From CAVSQX01 sp963730225 (GTDB lineage: Bacteria > Planctomycetota > Phycisphaerae > Tepidisphaerales > Tepidisphaeraceae), in the NCBI GenBank assembly GCA_963730225.1, contig CAVSQX010000002.1, forward strand, positions 930,001-994,000: 64,000 nucleotides of DNA, read 5' to 3'. The first letter of the stretch is position 1. Every line of letters starts with the position of its first letter. Position numbers and translations under genes: made by a program. Below, in pieces: positions 9,533 to 20,107 of the stretch. The notes under the pieces were generated by a model. It saw only the letters and a list, made by a program, of their open reading frames with translations. It ran no database searches and was not told the origin of the DNA.

Positions 9533-10370
9533 TCAAAAACTCCTCAACTAATTTTACTACGTCTGATTCTTGTGGCGCCTTGGCCCTTGAGTGTGACGCC
9601 TTGCCGTCGGTCGATCCCATCCCCGCTACCATCCGCAGAAAATCGATGTGTAGGCCGAGCGTCGCGCCGTCGGGCCTCGATTTCGCAGCCCGAATCTCCT
9701 CCGCGAAAAGTTCACACCACTCGGGCATCAGCGTTTTGATCGCCTCGGCCGAATAACCGAGCGCATGATCCTTCGCCGCGAATCGCAGTTTTTTGGCGAT
9801 CCATGCGCGATCCGAAACCACCGGCTCAAGGCGACCCAGATAATCCGCGATCATTAAATCGAGCGGCCAAGGACCGACAGCGACGGCAATCCACTTCCAA
9901 GCCTGCGCTTCGGTCGGCATCACGCCGCGCCACGGACCAATCCCCACGGCTTGAAACATGATCAAGTCGTGCGCGTGCAAGCATTCGATCACCTCAAAAA
10001 AATAGTGCTCAAATGCGGAGATCGCCACCGCCGCAATTCCGGTTTTTTCCCCGATGGCATCCGCTGATTCGCCCGCCAGCAGCCGCGCCTCGATCTCGTC
10101 GCGCACGACGCCGCCACGGTGGTAAATTTCATGCGCCAACGCTAAAGCGGGCGACCGTCGCTGGACGGTCAGCCGCTGTGCTGGAGCAGCGGCTCCCTCC
10201 AGAGCGAGGGCAAATTTCACTAATTCTATGATTCCTTCGTCTTCCCAGCGGCGCGGGCGGCTGCCACGCTCAAGATGGGTTTGGGCGGCGCGACAGCGCC
10301 AGTCGGGTGTGCGGGTGGGATCGCCACGACGGTAGTCGGTGAGCTTGCTCGGCATCCTTGCCTTCTTCAA
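9525..10370 (-). CDS. Planctomycete hypothetical protein with HTH-like segment
   Basis: 281 residues, starting MKKARMPSKLTDYRRGD (an ATG five codons later at 10355 is also possible). The middle contains ALALAHEIYHRGGVV, EIEARLLAGESADAIGEKTG and a following AFEHYFFEVIECL, a helix-turn-helix-like arrangement that I recall from a planctomycete-specific family of unknown role. First gene of a minus-strand cassette continued by 8960-9532 and perhaps 8519-8849. No catalytic motif seen. Confidence 0.55.
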   Translation of the reverse strand: MKKARMPSKLTDYRRGDPTRTPDWRCRAAQTHLERGSRPRRWEDEGIIELVKFALALEGAAAPAQRLTVQRRSPALALAHEIYHRGGVVRDEIEARLLAGESADAIGEKTGIAAVAISAFEHYFFEVIECLHAHDLIMFQAVGIGPWRGVMPTEAQAWKWIAVAVGPWPLDLMIADYLGRLEPVVSDRAWIAKKLRFAAKDHALGYSAEAIKTLMPEWCELFAEEIRAAKSRPDGATLGLHIDFLRMVAGMGSTDGKASHSRAKAPQESDVVKLVEEFLNA

Positions 10371-10764
10371 ATGCTACCCACATCATAGCTTGCTAGAAGC
10401 CCCGGCCGCCAGGCATAGAAAATCTGCTGTGCAACGAATTCAGTTTTTCGATTGCTTGCTCAAGCCGGAATGCCGGCAGCCCCTGTCTTTGCCCGTCGGT
10501 CTGAAATTCACCCGCCGACCACGCCTATGTTTCGGTGAGTTCCAGGCACCCGAGCGATCCTGTTCATCGCTAAAGGACATCGTGTGCGGAAGTACACCGT
10601 GTGCGGATTCAAGACCGAGCGTCGCACGGTCCACCATGCCGAACGCCAGCCAGATGCAGCAGGTCGTGCCGACTTTAAGTCCGATCAGGAGCCGAGAGCC
10701 AAAGCAGACCGCTCGACCCACGCGGCTGCGCTTCCGCCTTGCCTTCCACTCCCCTGCGCCGTGC
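10371..10764. other. Intergenic, no supported gene
   Basis: This separates the end of the long envelope operon from the accessory cassette. Open frames across it are continuations of wrong-frame readings of the two flanking genes. It should contain the operon terminator and the cassette promoter, but no clear hairpin plus T-run or promoter pair was found. Confidence 0.5.
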
Positions 10765-12930
10765 TTATGGAGCCGTTGCAGCCGAAGACTCGAGCCGCTG
10801 CTCGCACACGGCGATTTTTTCTTTGGCCTGCGCCGCAAATTCGCTGCGCGTGAATTCGGTCTGGACCCGCGCGAACTGCTCAATCGCCTGTTGGTCCTTC
10901 CCCAGAGCCATCAGGCAATTGGCCGACAACCAGACGGCCTCTGGAACCTGCGTGCCGCCGGGGTTGACCCTCTGGGCCAGCTGCAGAAATCTCAATGCCG
11001 GCTCGCTGGGTTGACGGACGAACAAGACCTTGCCTCGCAGCAACAGGCTGATGCCCTCCAGTTTTTGCAGTGGATAGTCCTGCTCCCATTGGTTTAGGGT
11101 GTCGATCGCCTGGTCGTAATCGCCGCGGTCCAGATAATCCTCTACCGTCCACGGATACGAACCTATCTTGGCCAGCTCGATCGATTGGTTCTGCGATTTG
11201 CGATCTGCCATTTGCTCAGCCCGGGCGTAACAATCCTTGGCCGCGGGAAAATTGCCGGCCAGTAGTTCGACATCGCCCAAGCCGATGGTGGCATTGCGAA
11301 CGACCGTCTTGTCACTGGGGGCGGCTTGGATCAACTGAAGGTAAATCACCTTGGCGTCGTCCAAGCGATTGAGATTCCAGGCGAGATTTTTCGCAAGACC
11401 AAAGGTCGCCGCTTGGCGGGCGGCGGGGTCGGTCATTGTTTGGATGGCCTTGCGATAGAATTGATCGGCCAAGACCGGAGCGTAGGCCTGGGTGTCGGCG
11501 CCAGCTTGGGCGCAGGCGTCGGCCGCTGCGGCCGCGATGTCGGCCACGTCGGCAGCGCCGGCAAATCGCCGGATGTACACCGCCGCCGCCGAGACAAATT
11601 GCGGCCATTTCTCCAGACGCTGCCAGAATTGGACATAAAGCGACAAGTCGTTCTCGGGCATTCTTTCGGCGTCGTAGCCGCCAGCGATTTTGGCGTACAC
11701 GTCGGGATTTCCGATGCGCAGATCAGGCGCCTGGGCATCTTCCAGCACGATGTTCGGCTGGCACGAGACCGAATCGACATGGCCAGCCGAATCTATGACC
11801 GTCAGGAGAACCTTTGGCCGGCCGAGGCGAAAATAGACATGTTGCTGCCGCTGACCGACGGCGGTTTGACCATCGCCAAAATCCCAGGTCGCCCCAACCA
11901 GCGTGCCACCTCGCGAAGTCGAGCGGTCTTCCAGGGCCATCAGGGCCGTCTGCTGGTTCGAAGAATCGGGCAGCCAAAAGGTGCTGATGCAACGCACGTC
12001 GGGCACGGCCATGATGGGTTTGTCGCGCGCCTCGTATGCTCCTGCCGTGGCCTGGCGGATCGGAGCCCATTGCTGTGCGGGGATGACGCTGAATTGCTGC
12101 TGCCCGGGGGGCTTCCAACCCATGAAGGCCGTGTGCCCGTTGCTGCCGGCTTCGTGGAAATAGTCAATTCTAGCCAGACCCTTGGGTAGTTCGATTGAGC
12201 CATTAACTTTGCCGCGCTCCATGCCGCCCCAGCCGTGTGGGCCTGGCGACAGAACGACGATCTGGTCGTTCACGGTAATCCAGCTTCCGTCGGCGCTGGC
12301 GGTACAAAAGGAATAATTACCCGGCGCATCGATGCGGAGCCACCCTCGATAGACGCTCATGTACTGCTGGCTGGGGCCAAAGAGATTGTAACCCTGCGAA
12401 ATGTTCTCCACGAACCCGCCGCCCTGGAGCGTGGCCTCTTTCAACATGGCCCGAAATATCGGCAGATATCTCGGAGAATAAGCTTCGGGCTTGCGATAGG
12501 TGCGCAGCAGGATTCCCGCCATAGGCTCCCAGCCTCGCTGACTGGAATCGGTTTGGGTCGTGCTTGCTGCGGCAGCTTTGGCGCCACCGAAATAAAGCCA
12601 AAACGTCGCTGGTTTCCCATCCGGCACGGGGAAAGCCAAGACCGTTTGAAGCTGTGGATCGTGATAGGCGATTTCAAAAGGCCGCTCATTCCCTTGGTCG
12701 TCGACCAGCTGTAGTTCATCGCCCTTGTCGGTGGTTCGGCCGGCCAAAGTGACGGTGACTTGGGCCACGTCTCCCAAGGCCGGCGGGCAATCGATTTGCA
12801 CACGATACGGCTGCTGAAGGGTCCACGGGTGCGAGGCGCTGTCCGCAGCGCCGGCCACAGCGCAATGGAACATTGCGAGCAAGATAATAGCCGCAATCGT
12901 TCGGCCATCGGTCGCAGAAAAACAGCTCAT
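10765..12930 (-). CDS. Exported PA14-like / PKD / TPR protein
   Basis: 721 residues. Signal peptide about 1-29 (IAAIILLAMFHCAVAGAAD). A PA14-like domain follows near residues 110-300 (YRGWLRIDAPGNYSFCTAS, DGSWITVNDQIVV). A PKD domain lies near 325-400 (GATWDFGDGQTAVG, then LLTVIDSAGH). The C-terminal 300 residues are TPR-like helices (AKDCYARAEQM, YDQAIDTLNQWEQDYP, QQAIEQFARVQTEF). The start overlaps the stop of the preceding gene (ATGA at 12927-12930), so it closes the envelope operon. Likely periplasmic, possibly a scaffold reading carbohydrate or protein partners; this is inference from domains. Confidence 0.8.
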   Translation of the reverse strand: MSCFSATDGRTIAAIILLAMFHCAVAGAADSASHPWTLQQPYRVQIDCPPALGDVAQVTVTLAGRTTDKGDELQLVDDQGNERPFEIAYHDPQLQTVLAFPVPDGKPATFWLYFGGAKAAAASTTQTDSSQRGWEPMAGILLRTYRKPEAYSPRYLPIFRAMLKEATLQGGGFVENISQGYNLFGPSQQYMSVYRGWLRIDAPGNYSFCTASADGSWITVNDQIVVLSPGPHGWGGMERGKVNGSIELPKGLARIDYFHEAGSNGHTAFMGWKPPGQQQFSVIPAQQWAPIRQATAGAYEARDKPIMAVPDVRCISTFWLPDSSNQQTALMALEDRSTSRGGTLVGATWDFGDGQTAVGQRQQHVYFRLGRPKVLLTVIDSAGHVDSVSCQPNIVLEDAQAPDLRIGNPDVYAKIAGGYDAERMPENDLSLYVQFWQRLEKWPQFVSAAAVYIRRFAGAADVADIAAAAADACAQAGADTQAYAPVLADQFYRKAIQTMTDPAARQAATFGLAKNLAWNLNRLDDAKVIYLQLIQAAPSDKTVVRNATIGLGDVELLAGNFPAAKDCYARAEQMADRKSQNQSIELAKIGSYPWTVEDYLDRGDYDQAIDTLNQWEQDYPLQKLEGISLLLRGKVLFVRQPSEPALRFLQLAQRVNPGGTQVPEAVWLSANCLMALGKDQQAIEQFARVQTEFTRSEFAAQAKEKIAVCEQRLESSAATAP

Positions 12931-15900
12931 TGCTCCTGACTCAATTGCTCAAAGTACCTGCGGACGGCCCCGTAATACTCGCTGGGGACAGGCTCATCGC
13001 CGGCGTCAAGGACGGAAGGGCGGCGGTCGGGCGGCAGATTGAACGCGCGATCGACGTGCGCGGCGGCGTCGTTGGCGGCCAGATCTTCGGTCGCTTGCAA
13101 TTGCTCGAGCACCATCTGCTGGACTTTGAACATGTCGGTATACCGCCCCTCCCTGGCGGCGGCCTCGGCTTGCTTCATCAACTCGATGCTCTGGTCCAAC
13201 TCGCGAACGTGCAAGTGAACACTGTTGAGTTGGCCGGCTAGTCGCTCAGCCTTCTGACGGATGCGTTGCTGCCAATCCTTCATGAAAGGCAAGTTGGCGA
13301 AATTCGGTGGTGGCGAAGAACCTTGCAGTCCTTCCTGACCGGCGCCACGAGCCTTGCCGCCGCCGGTGCTTCCGCCGGCAGGCGTTTGCTTGAGTTCCTT
13401 GACTACACCCTGTTCGTACGGATCGTTGGTCACGCGCGTTGGGGTTTGGCGTCCATCCAAGCCCCTGGCGACATTTGATACCATCTGCCCATCGCTCTTG
13501 CCCGATCGCCCATCGCCGGACCGGCCGGACAATTCGTTGTTCTTCGGCAGCTGATTGCCCGTTTTGCCCTTGGCACTGAAGTTGGAGATCGCTCCGTCGG
13601 TAACCTGCCCGGCGGCGGTGGACATCGAATCGGCCCACGAAGTCGTCTGATCTTCCTCCTGCTTGGTCATCGCGTTTTCTTCGGCCAGCAGATCGCCCAC
13701 CATGTCCTGCAAATGGTCAGGAAGCTGCGCCATGGGAACATTGGGCATCGACAGCGGCTCTTCCAGCACCGATTTCGTGTCGTCCGGCGTTGATGGCAGC
13801 CACATCGCCATATCCTGCTTCAGCTCTTTGGCTAATTCCAACGATATCTGCTCGCGCGGCACGACCGTCGGCTTGATCGGCGCACTCAAATCCTTGGCCG
13901 CATTGGCAATCTGCTCCACCATCTGTTCGAAGTCGTCTGCCATCGTCGCATCGGCAAAACCCTGCTGAAGCAGCTTGTTGATCTCACTCACGGAGCCGGA
14001 AAACACTTTGGCCCATTGATCTTCCGCGTCCTTAAGTTGATCGATTTTCTGCAAATCGTCTTTGGTGTAATCGGGGGCCATGCGCTGGAGCTCTTTGGTG
14101 TCGTCGATCAGTTTGTCCTGCGCGGGAACGAAATTACTCAATTTCTCAACCAAATCGCGGATCTGTTTGATGGCCTGTTCTTTCTGCTGGGGCGAAAGCT
14201 TTTCCAACGCCTGTTGTGCCGCATCGGCCAGCGCGGTGGATTTGCGCAGGCCGTCGACCAACGCTTCCAGTTTGGCGATGATGTCATCTTGGACCTTGAG
14301 AATCGGAGATTTCTTTGGCTGCCGCGCCTCAAAGTCGCCGCCGAAATCGGCCAGCAATTGGATCGCCTGCACCATCGGACCCTGAGCCAATTGCAAAAGG
14401 TCGCTGATGATGTTGTTCGCCGGCCGAATCGACTGCCGCTGCTGGTCGATCGCACCCAGCGTCAAATCGCGCACTCGAGTTTGTTTTTCACGAATCGGCC
14501 CAGCGTCGCGATCCATGTCGACATCTCCGCGGGCCTCCCTTTGAAGAGCCAGGATCGCCTGGAGCGTTTCCAGCGCCTTCTTGGCTTCCGACGTCAGCAG
14601 CGACTGGTCGCCCTTGGAATTGCCGATGCTGATTGACCAGGAACGTCCAACGAACGTGTTGGGCGTCGGCTGGCAATAGTCGGCCGCCAGCGCGCGGTAC
14701 TGCACCATGTCACCGGGGTTGAGTGAATAATCTGCCAGCTTCAGTCGGGCCGCCAGCGATTTGTGTCTTTCGCCCGGCGCAGGTAGCTGCCAGTCGACGA
14801 TCCTCTTCCAATCGCCGTTGCCGGTCTTGACCTGGATCGCAACCCAGGCCAGTCCCCAGTCATCCTCCGCATCAAGCTTCAGGTCTACGGTCCCGTCGAC
14901 GGGCATGATCAGGTCGCGCCCAGGCTCCCGGAAGACCGCGCTGGGCGGTTGATCCTCCTGAACCGTCAACGCATAGCGCGGCGGCGAAAGATTGGACAAC
15001 TTGCTCGCGTCGAAAATGTTGATGGCGTACCAGCCGTCAGCTTTCATCGTGAAACTGCCGCAAGCATTCTCGTCGGCCGTCACCAGCGGCACCGATTCGC
15101 CATCGCTTATCTGCAATTGCGCCGACGACAGCGCCGCCGAGCCAAGCACGTTGATTTGGACCTTCGATCCCCGCAGCGCCGCCACGTCGCCCTGGTCTTT
15201 CGGCAATGTTTCCATCGGCATACCGGTGTACGACGGAGGCGTGACGAACAGTTGCACGGACCGCACCCCGGGTCGCGGCTGGACCGTCAATGTATAGACA
15301 GGGCTGGTCGATCGGCCGGCGACGACGCGATATTGCACATTCTGCCACAGGTCTTTCAACCCGTCGTAACAGAATGTCGTCCGGCTGACGCCGCTCATCG
15401 CCGCTTGGGTCCAAGTGCCGCTGTCCATGCGATATTCAATGAACGCCTCGTCAACCAAATGCCGGCCCATCGTCGCTTGAACGGTCAATGAATCACCCTC
15501 GACCAGGTGCGCATCGCCGGGACGCACTTCGATCTTCGTGAAAAGAATATGCGGCGCCGGATTGATGGGATCGAGCAGCCGTTGCACCGCGTTGGCGACA
15601 TACGATGCGCGAAACGCTGTATATCCAAGCAGCAGCACCACGCATCCGCCGGCTATTGCAAGCATCAACCGCACGCGGGCCCAGTTGATCGCGCAAGGCG
15701 CCAGCGTTGCGTCAAGTTGCATCGCATTTTCCACCACCGCCGCCCGGGCCATCGCGTTCTGCTCGATCGTTTGGGTATCGATAAAATCAATCGAATTGAC
15801 GAGTCGATTTTCCTGATCCGCCACGCGCGATTCGAATCGCCTCGCCAGTTCCCGCGCCGCAGGGCGACCAATGGTTAGGCGATACGCCGCCAGCGATAGG

Positions 15901-16109
15901 CCCCCAACCATCAGGGTTGCCAACACCGCCCATCCGCCCAGCAGGCCCCCCGCCGACAACATGATCTCGTTATCCAGCAGGACCATCGTGCCCAGCCAGG
16001 CGAGCAATCCCACCAGCATCGCCGTTGCCAACATCGACAGTTCGCGTCGCATCCAACTCCGCCGGATCGCATCGATCATGCCCATGATGTGTTCGGAAGG
16101 CTGGGGCAT
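12927..16109 (-). CDS. DUF4175-like membrane protein of the MoxR/BatA operon
   Basis: 1060 residues. Two N-terminal transmembrane segments (about 27-45 and 52-72: LATAMLVGLLAWLGTMVLL, GGWAVLATLMVGGLSLAAY) and a third near 150-170. A beta-rich periplasmic region with RPGVRSVQLFVTPPSYTGMP follows, then a long helical, Gln/Lys/Glu-rich part (about 520-790) and a low-complexity Gly/Ser linker before a final coiled coil. This order matches the large DUF4175-type proteins in planctomycete MoxR clusters. ATG 16109 has AAGGA at good spacing, seven bases after the previous stop. Function is not established; probably an envelope complex component. Confidence 0.75.
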   Translation of the reverse strand: MPQPSEHIMGMIDAIRRSWMRRELSMLATAMLVGLLAWLGTMVLLDNEIMLSAGGLLGGWAVLATLMVGGLSLAAYRLTIGRPAARELARRFESRVADQENRLVNSIDFIDTQTIEQNAMARAAVVENAMQLDATLAPCAINWARVRLMLAIAGGCVVLLLGYTAFRASYVANAVQRLLDPINPAPHILFTKIEVRPGDAHLVEGDSLTVQATMGRHLVDEAFIEYRMDSGTWTQAAMSGVSRTTFCYDGLKDLWQNVQYRVVAGRSTSPVYTLTVQPRPGVRSVQLFVTPPSYTGMPMETLPKDQGDVAALRGSKVQINVLGSAALSSAQLQISDGESVPLVTADENACGSFTMKADGWYAINIFDASKLSNLSPPRYALTVQEDQPPSAVFREPGRDLIMPVDGTVDLKLDAEDDWGLAWVAIQVKTGNGDWKRIVDWQLPAPGERHKSLAARLKLADYSLNPGDMVQYRALAADYCQPTPNTFVGRSWSISIGNSKGDQSLLTSEAKKALETLQAILALQREARGDVDMDRDAGPIREKQTRVRDLTLGAIDQQRQSIRPANNIISDLLQLAQGPMVQAIQLLADFGGDFEARQPKKSPILKVQDDIIAKLEALVDGLRKSTALADAAQQALEKLSPQQKEQAIKQIRDLVEKLSNFVPAQDKLIDDTKELQRMAPDYTKDDLQKIDQLKDAEDQWAKVFSGSVSEINKLLQQGFADATMADDFEQMVEQIANAAKDLSAPIKPTVVPREQISLELAKELKQDMAMWLPSTPDDTKSVLEEPLSMPNVPMAQLPDHLQDMVGDLLAEENAMTKQEEDQTTSWADSMSTAAGQVTDGAISNFSAKGKTGNQLPKNNELSGRSGDGRSGKSDGQMVSNVARGLDGRQTPTRVTNDPYEQGVVKELKQTPAGGSTGGGKARGAGQEGLQGSSPPPNFANLPFMKDWQQRIRQKAERLAGQLNSVHLHVRELDQSIELMKQAEAAAREGRYTDMFKVQQMVLEQLQATEDLAANDAAAHVDRAFNLPPDRRPSVLDAGDEPVPSEYYGAVRRYFEQLSQEQ

Positions 16110-16116
16110 GTGTTCC

Positions 16117-18663
16117 TTACAGCATCAGGCTCTTGCGCCTCATTATCCACTCCGTACAAAGCGCCGAAAGAAAAATCGCCGCTAGAACCGGACTTTGCCA
16201 TAAGGCAAATTGCGTCTGGGAATGAATTTCAACCGGTTCCTTAGGAAGGCCCTGCGCCCAGGATGGCAGATTCTGGGGAAGCAAATATTGTCCACCGCTG
16301 CGCTGAGCCAACTGCTGCAGCCACATCGTGTCGGGCGTGGTGTTGCGCATTTCCTCGTCCGCTGGATCGACGTGGATGGTGATCGCCTGCCGCTGCGCCA
16401 GCGCGACCGAACCACCCGCGATTTCGCCCGCTTTCAGCGGCTGGGCCGTCACGATCACGTCGTATCGTCCCGGCTGCTTTGGAATGACCGTGCCGTGAAA
16501 AATTCCATCGACGGCCGAATTCATTTCCACCGCCGTGCCGGTTCCCGTCGCATCCAATGCCGTCGCGCTCACCTGCCATAACGCGGACTTGGGATTTGTC
16601 CGAGCCTGAATCTCGACACTTTCTCCAGGCTTGCACGAGGCGCGGCTACAGGTCAGCTCCAGCGCGGCCTGGTCCCCGGCATTTCCCGTCCGCGCCAACC
16701 AGCGGACAGTCTGCCCCCAGAAACGTTGATAGAACGATGCGTCTCCGGTGAATCCGCCGACGATCTGGCGCCATTTCCACGTCGTATCGACGGCAAAAAT
16801 CATGGTTCGGCCCGCGCCCACCTGCTGGGTCACCATCACCGGAAGAGGCAGGCCATCGACGCCGCTGACGTTCGGATTCACCGCCAGAATTTCCGCTCCC
16901 GGCTTCACTCCCGCCACGCGGCAACATCCGTCCAGTGGCGGCAGCGACTGCACGAACCGCGTGTCGCGGATGCGATCGCCGGTGAAGCTGAAGATCGGAT
17001 GATCCTGGCCGATGTCCGTCAGTCGCAGTGAAAACGGCTCGTCGATCTGCGGATTTGCCTCCACCGAGAATTCGACGGGCATAATCTGTCGCAACTCGGT
17101 TCGGCCGATTCCCATTGGGCCAAAGCTCCCATAGCCTCCGGTCAGCAGCAATCCGCCCCCATGGTCGGTGACCCAGCTGCGCAGCGCCTCGATCTCCGCC
17201 GAGGTGAAAAATGTTGCATCGACATCGCCGACAATGACGACGTCGATCCTGGCCAATTGCTCGGGCAACAACAAACCGCGCGAGCCTCCGCCGGGCCCCG
17301 GCAAAGTGCGGATCGAGGTGATCACATTCAAATCCGGATCACCACTGAGCGCCTCGCGGATGAATTTGCCTTCCCAGCGCAGAACGCCGTCGATGTAGAG
17401 GACCGTGATCGGATTGGCCCGCACTTCCATCGTGAAGAACTTACGATTGGCGTCGAGGTTCTTCTCTCCCGGCACCGCCCCGACCTGCATGGCGAACGTC
17501 ATGTGCCCCGCTTGCCAAGGGGTGAATTCCAACTCAACGCGCTGCGTCGGCGTGTCCTTGGGCCAGCGAATCAACTTCGTTCGCAGTGGCATGTCGTTCT
17601 GAAGAATCGAGACCGCGATGGGCTGTCCGTCAGGTATTCCCCGCGAAGACAAATCAGCCGCGACCCTCACCGTATTGCCCACCAGCGCCCGCTGATTCGC
17701 CTCAATGGCATCGATGGACAAATCCACTCCATCGGCGCCTGGACCGGCGGCGGCGACTTCGATCGGGTAGACCGGCACATTCAATTTCGATTCATCGGAA
17801 CGTTCGGTTTCGATCCCGTCCGAAAGCATGACAATCCCCGCCAGAGTCTGGTCCTGCTCGGTATGCTGAATTCGCAATAGCGATTCGACCAGTGGGCTGC
17901 GGTCACCCACCGCTTGAAGATTGGCGCTTCCATCGATCGCTTCGCCACGCACATTGAACAGCACCAGCCTCTGGGACTTCAGCACAGACGCAAGCTCCTT
18001 TTCAATTCGCACCGCGTTGTCAAATCGATCATCCACCGACATCGATTCGCTGTCGTCCAGCATCACCGCCACCGTCGGCTTGATCATCCGGGACGCCTTG
18101 GATTGCCAATGGACATGCAAAAGCGCGATCACGACACACACCACTGCCAGTGCCCGCACGGCGGACAGCCCGATTTTCATCTTCACCGAGATCTGTTTCG
18201 CGCCGCCTTGGCTTATGGCCAGCAGCGCTTCAACCAGCACGACCGCCAACGTCAGCCAAAGCAGCGAATCCCACGTCTGCGACCAATTCTGCGGCAGCCG
18301 CAGGATCGCCGCGGCGTCGTCTTTGTCGGGACGGGTCAGCGTCACATGCCACTGGCCGGCGTTCTGTTGGATGACCGATGAATTCAGCATCGCGGTAGAC
18401 GATTCGCTCCGCGGCGGATTATCGTCATGCGTTTCATTCGGCGCAGCGCCGGCAAGATAACTGAGCATCTGGCTCATGAGCGGAATGAACGCCCGCCGCA
18501 TCGGAAGATTCGTGAACGCTGGCACCGGCACAGTCGCCCAGACGAGAAGCCTGCCGCGTCCCGGGTCGCGCTCAACGACCAGCGGTTGATCGTCGTCCAG
18601 CGTCGCCAGAACCGCCGCTCCGCCGGCATTCATGTGCACGGCACGATAGACGTTCAAATCCAA
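16117..18663 (-). CDS. VWA / GATase-like membrane protein fused to a BatA C-terminus
   Basis: 848 codons from a TTG at 18663, but this is probably not a true start. Residues 1-165 (ERDPGRGRLLVWATVPV, LLWLTLAVVLVEALLAIS) are the expected C-terminal end of the upstream BatA-like protein, joined by a one-base shift near 18660. Then come one membrane helix (VRALAVVCVVIALLHVHW), a VWA domain with the MIDAS motif DDSESMS, a class I glutamine-amidotransferase-like domain (IDVVIVGDVDATFF, WVTDHGGGLLLTGGYGSFG) without an obvious catalytic Cys, and a C-terminal helix. Members of this family usually start with two helices, so one helix appears lost at the fusion. Likely inner-membrane and periplasmic. 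Confidence 0.7.
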   Translation of the reverse strand: MDLNVYRAVHMNAGGAAVLATLDDDQPLVVERDPGRGRLLVWATVPVPAFTNLPMRRAFIPLMSQMLSYLAGAAPNETHDDNPPRSESSTAMLNSSVIQQNAGQWHVTLTRPDKDDAAAILRLPQNWSQTWDSLLWLTLAVVLVEALLAISQGGAKQISVKMKIGLSAVRALAVVCVVIALLHVHWQSKASRMIKPTVAVMLDDSESMSVDDRFDNAVRIEKELASVLKSQRLVLFNVRGEAIDGSANLQAVGDRSPLVESLLRIQHTEQDQTLAGIVMLSDGIETERSDESKLNVPVYPIEVAAAGPGADGVDLSIDAIEANQRALVGNTVRVAADLSSRGIPDGQPIAVSILQNDMPLRTKLIRWPKDTPTQRVELEFTPWQAGHMTFAMQVGAVPGEKNLDANRKFFTMEVRANPITVLYIDGVLRWEGKFIREALSGDPDLNVITSIRTLPGPGGGSRGLLLPEQLARIDVVIVGDVDATFFTSAEIEALRSWVTDHGGGLLLTGGYGSFGPMGIGRTELRQIMPVEFSVEANPQIDEPFSLRLTDIGQDHPIFSFTGDRIRDTRFVQSLPPLDGCCRVAGVKPGAEILAVNPNVSGVDGLPLPVMVTQQVGAGRTMIFAVDTTWKWRQIVGGFTGDASFYQRFWGQTVRWLARTGNAGDQAALELTCSRASCKPGESVEIQARTNPKSALWQVSATALDATGTGTAVEMNSAVDGIFHGTVIPKQPGRYDVIVTAQPLKAGEIAGGSVALAQRQAITIHVDPADEEMRNTTPDTMWLQQLAQRSGGQYLLPQNLPSWAQGLPKEPVEIHSQTQFALWQSPVLAAIFLSALCTEWIMRRKSLML

Positions 18664-20068
18664 AATCGCTCCGCGCCTTCGCCAGTGAAGGCATCGAACA
18701 GCGGATGTTCCAGCTCGATGCGATGCACGTGCATCGGTTGTGTGTCAGCCCCTTCGGTTGTCGCCGCCGTGATCGCCATCGGCTGAAGCGCGCGATCGTA
18801 AAACCCGGGATCGGCGTTGTCTCCGAGAAAAATGGCTGCTCCGCCGCCGCTTTGAATGAAGTTTTCGATCTGGTCCCAATCCCGCGCCGGCAGGGACGAC
18901 ACCTCGGCCAGCACGATCACGCCGTATTTGTTCAACGTCTGATTTGAAAGCTGACCCGGCTCAATGACATCGACCTGCACGACCTTATTTTGGCTGGAAG
19001 CCAGCATGGCGGCGCGCAGATAAAATGCCGCCGACGAGCGATGGTCGGCGGCATCGCCTTGTCCATCCACCAGCAGCACAGGTAATTGCGGCCGCACCTG
19101 CACGGTCATCCCGAACGACTGGTCGGCGGCTAATTCGTCGTCGGCGTTGATCGTGGCAACGATGCGCTGCGAACCGGGCGAGTCAAACTCCAAAGGGATT
19201 GTTTCGACATCGTCGGCACTTCCGAACACGCGCGCTTTCTGGCTGGATTGGGCGACGCCATTTACCGAAACCGTAAGTGTCAGATCCCTGGTGACAGTGC
19301 TGTGGTTGATGATGCGGACGCTCGCAGCAACGGGCTGACCGACCAGCGGATGGGCCGGCAACACGCTCAGCGTTTCGACGGTAACATCGTTTTGGGGCGG
19401 ATCGCCGACTTTATCCAGCACAAGATCCAACGGCTCAGCCGGCTGCGGCCAACGGTCGCCGGACCAGTCCGACGCCTGCAAATCCGACGCGAGAACCACC
19501 AGACGCCGGCGATACCCTGATGAATCAAAGAAATTACCGGCGCGACGCAGGGCCGCGTTCACATCGCCGGCGGATTGCGTTGCCATCAAGGAATTCAATC
19601 CGCCCGCCAGGCGTGCGCGATCGCTGCTCAAAGCGTCTGTCAGTGCTCGGCCCGTGGTCGTTATGATCGCGGCGCGGTCGTCTCCGGAAAGCTCGTGCAA
19701 CAGTTGAAGCGCCTGCTCTTTGGCGACCTCGAAGCGGCTGGGATGCCCGGGGGCGACCGCCTGCATGGAAAGGCTGTCGTCGAGAATGATAACCAGATCG
19801 CGATCGCCGGCGGTGGGGGACATTCGCAAACCATGCAACATGGGCCGCGCCAGTGCCAACGCGATCAGGATGCACGCTGCCATTCGCAAGATCAGCAACA
19901 GAATCCTGCGCAGCGCAATCGCCGCTGGGCACGTACGATGGCCTGCGTAAAAAACCGGCTCGTGGAAAACGGCATCACGATGCGCTGTCGACGGCGGTAC
20001 AGATGCAGCACCAAGGGCACCGACGCGGTGAGCCCGAAGAGGAGAAAAAGTGGAGCCAGAAACAACAT
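18654..20068 (-). CDS. BatA-like VWA membrane protein (frameshifted)
   Basis: ATG at 20068 gives the typical BatA N-terminus MLFLAPLFLLFGLTASVPLV followed by HLYRRRQ. The frame breaks near 19912, where adding one G or C restores RRLRLRRILLLILRMAA and continues through a second helix, the VWA domain with MIDAS motif DDSLSMQ, and a CARDB-like region to HPLFDAF. At about 18660 it stops after ERFWI; one extra G would continue into DLNVYRAVHMNAGGA of the next entry. Restored, the protein would be about 640 residues, close to the usual size for this family. It lies 39 bases after the DUF58 gene. Whether the two shifts are real is open. Confidence 0.7.
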
Positions 20069-20107
20069 GGTGTTATCCCGCCTGGCCGACCGGGGCCCAG
20101 CGAACGG

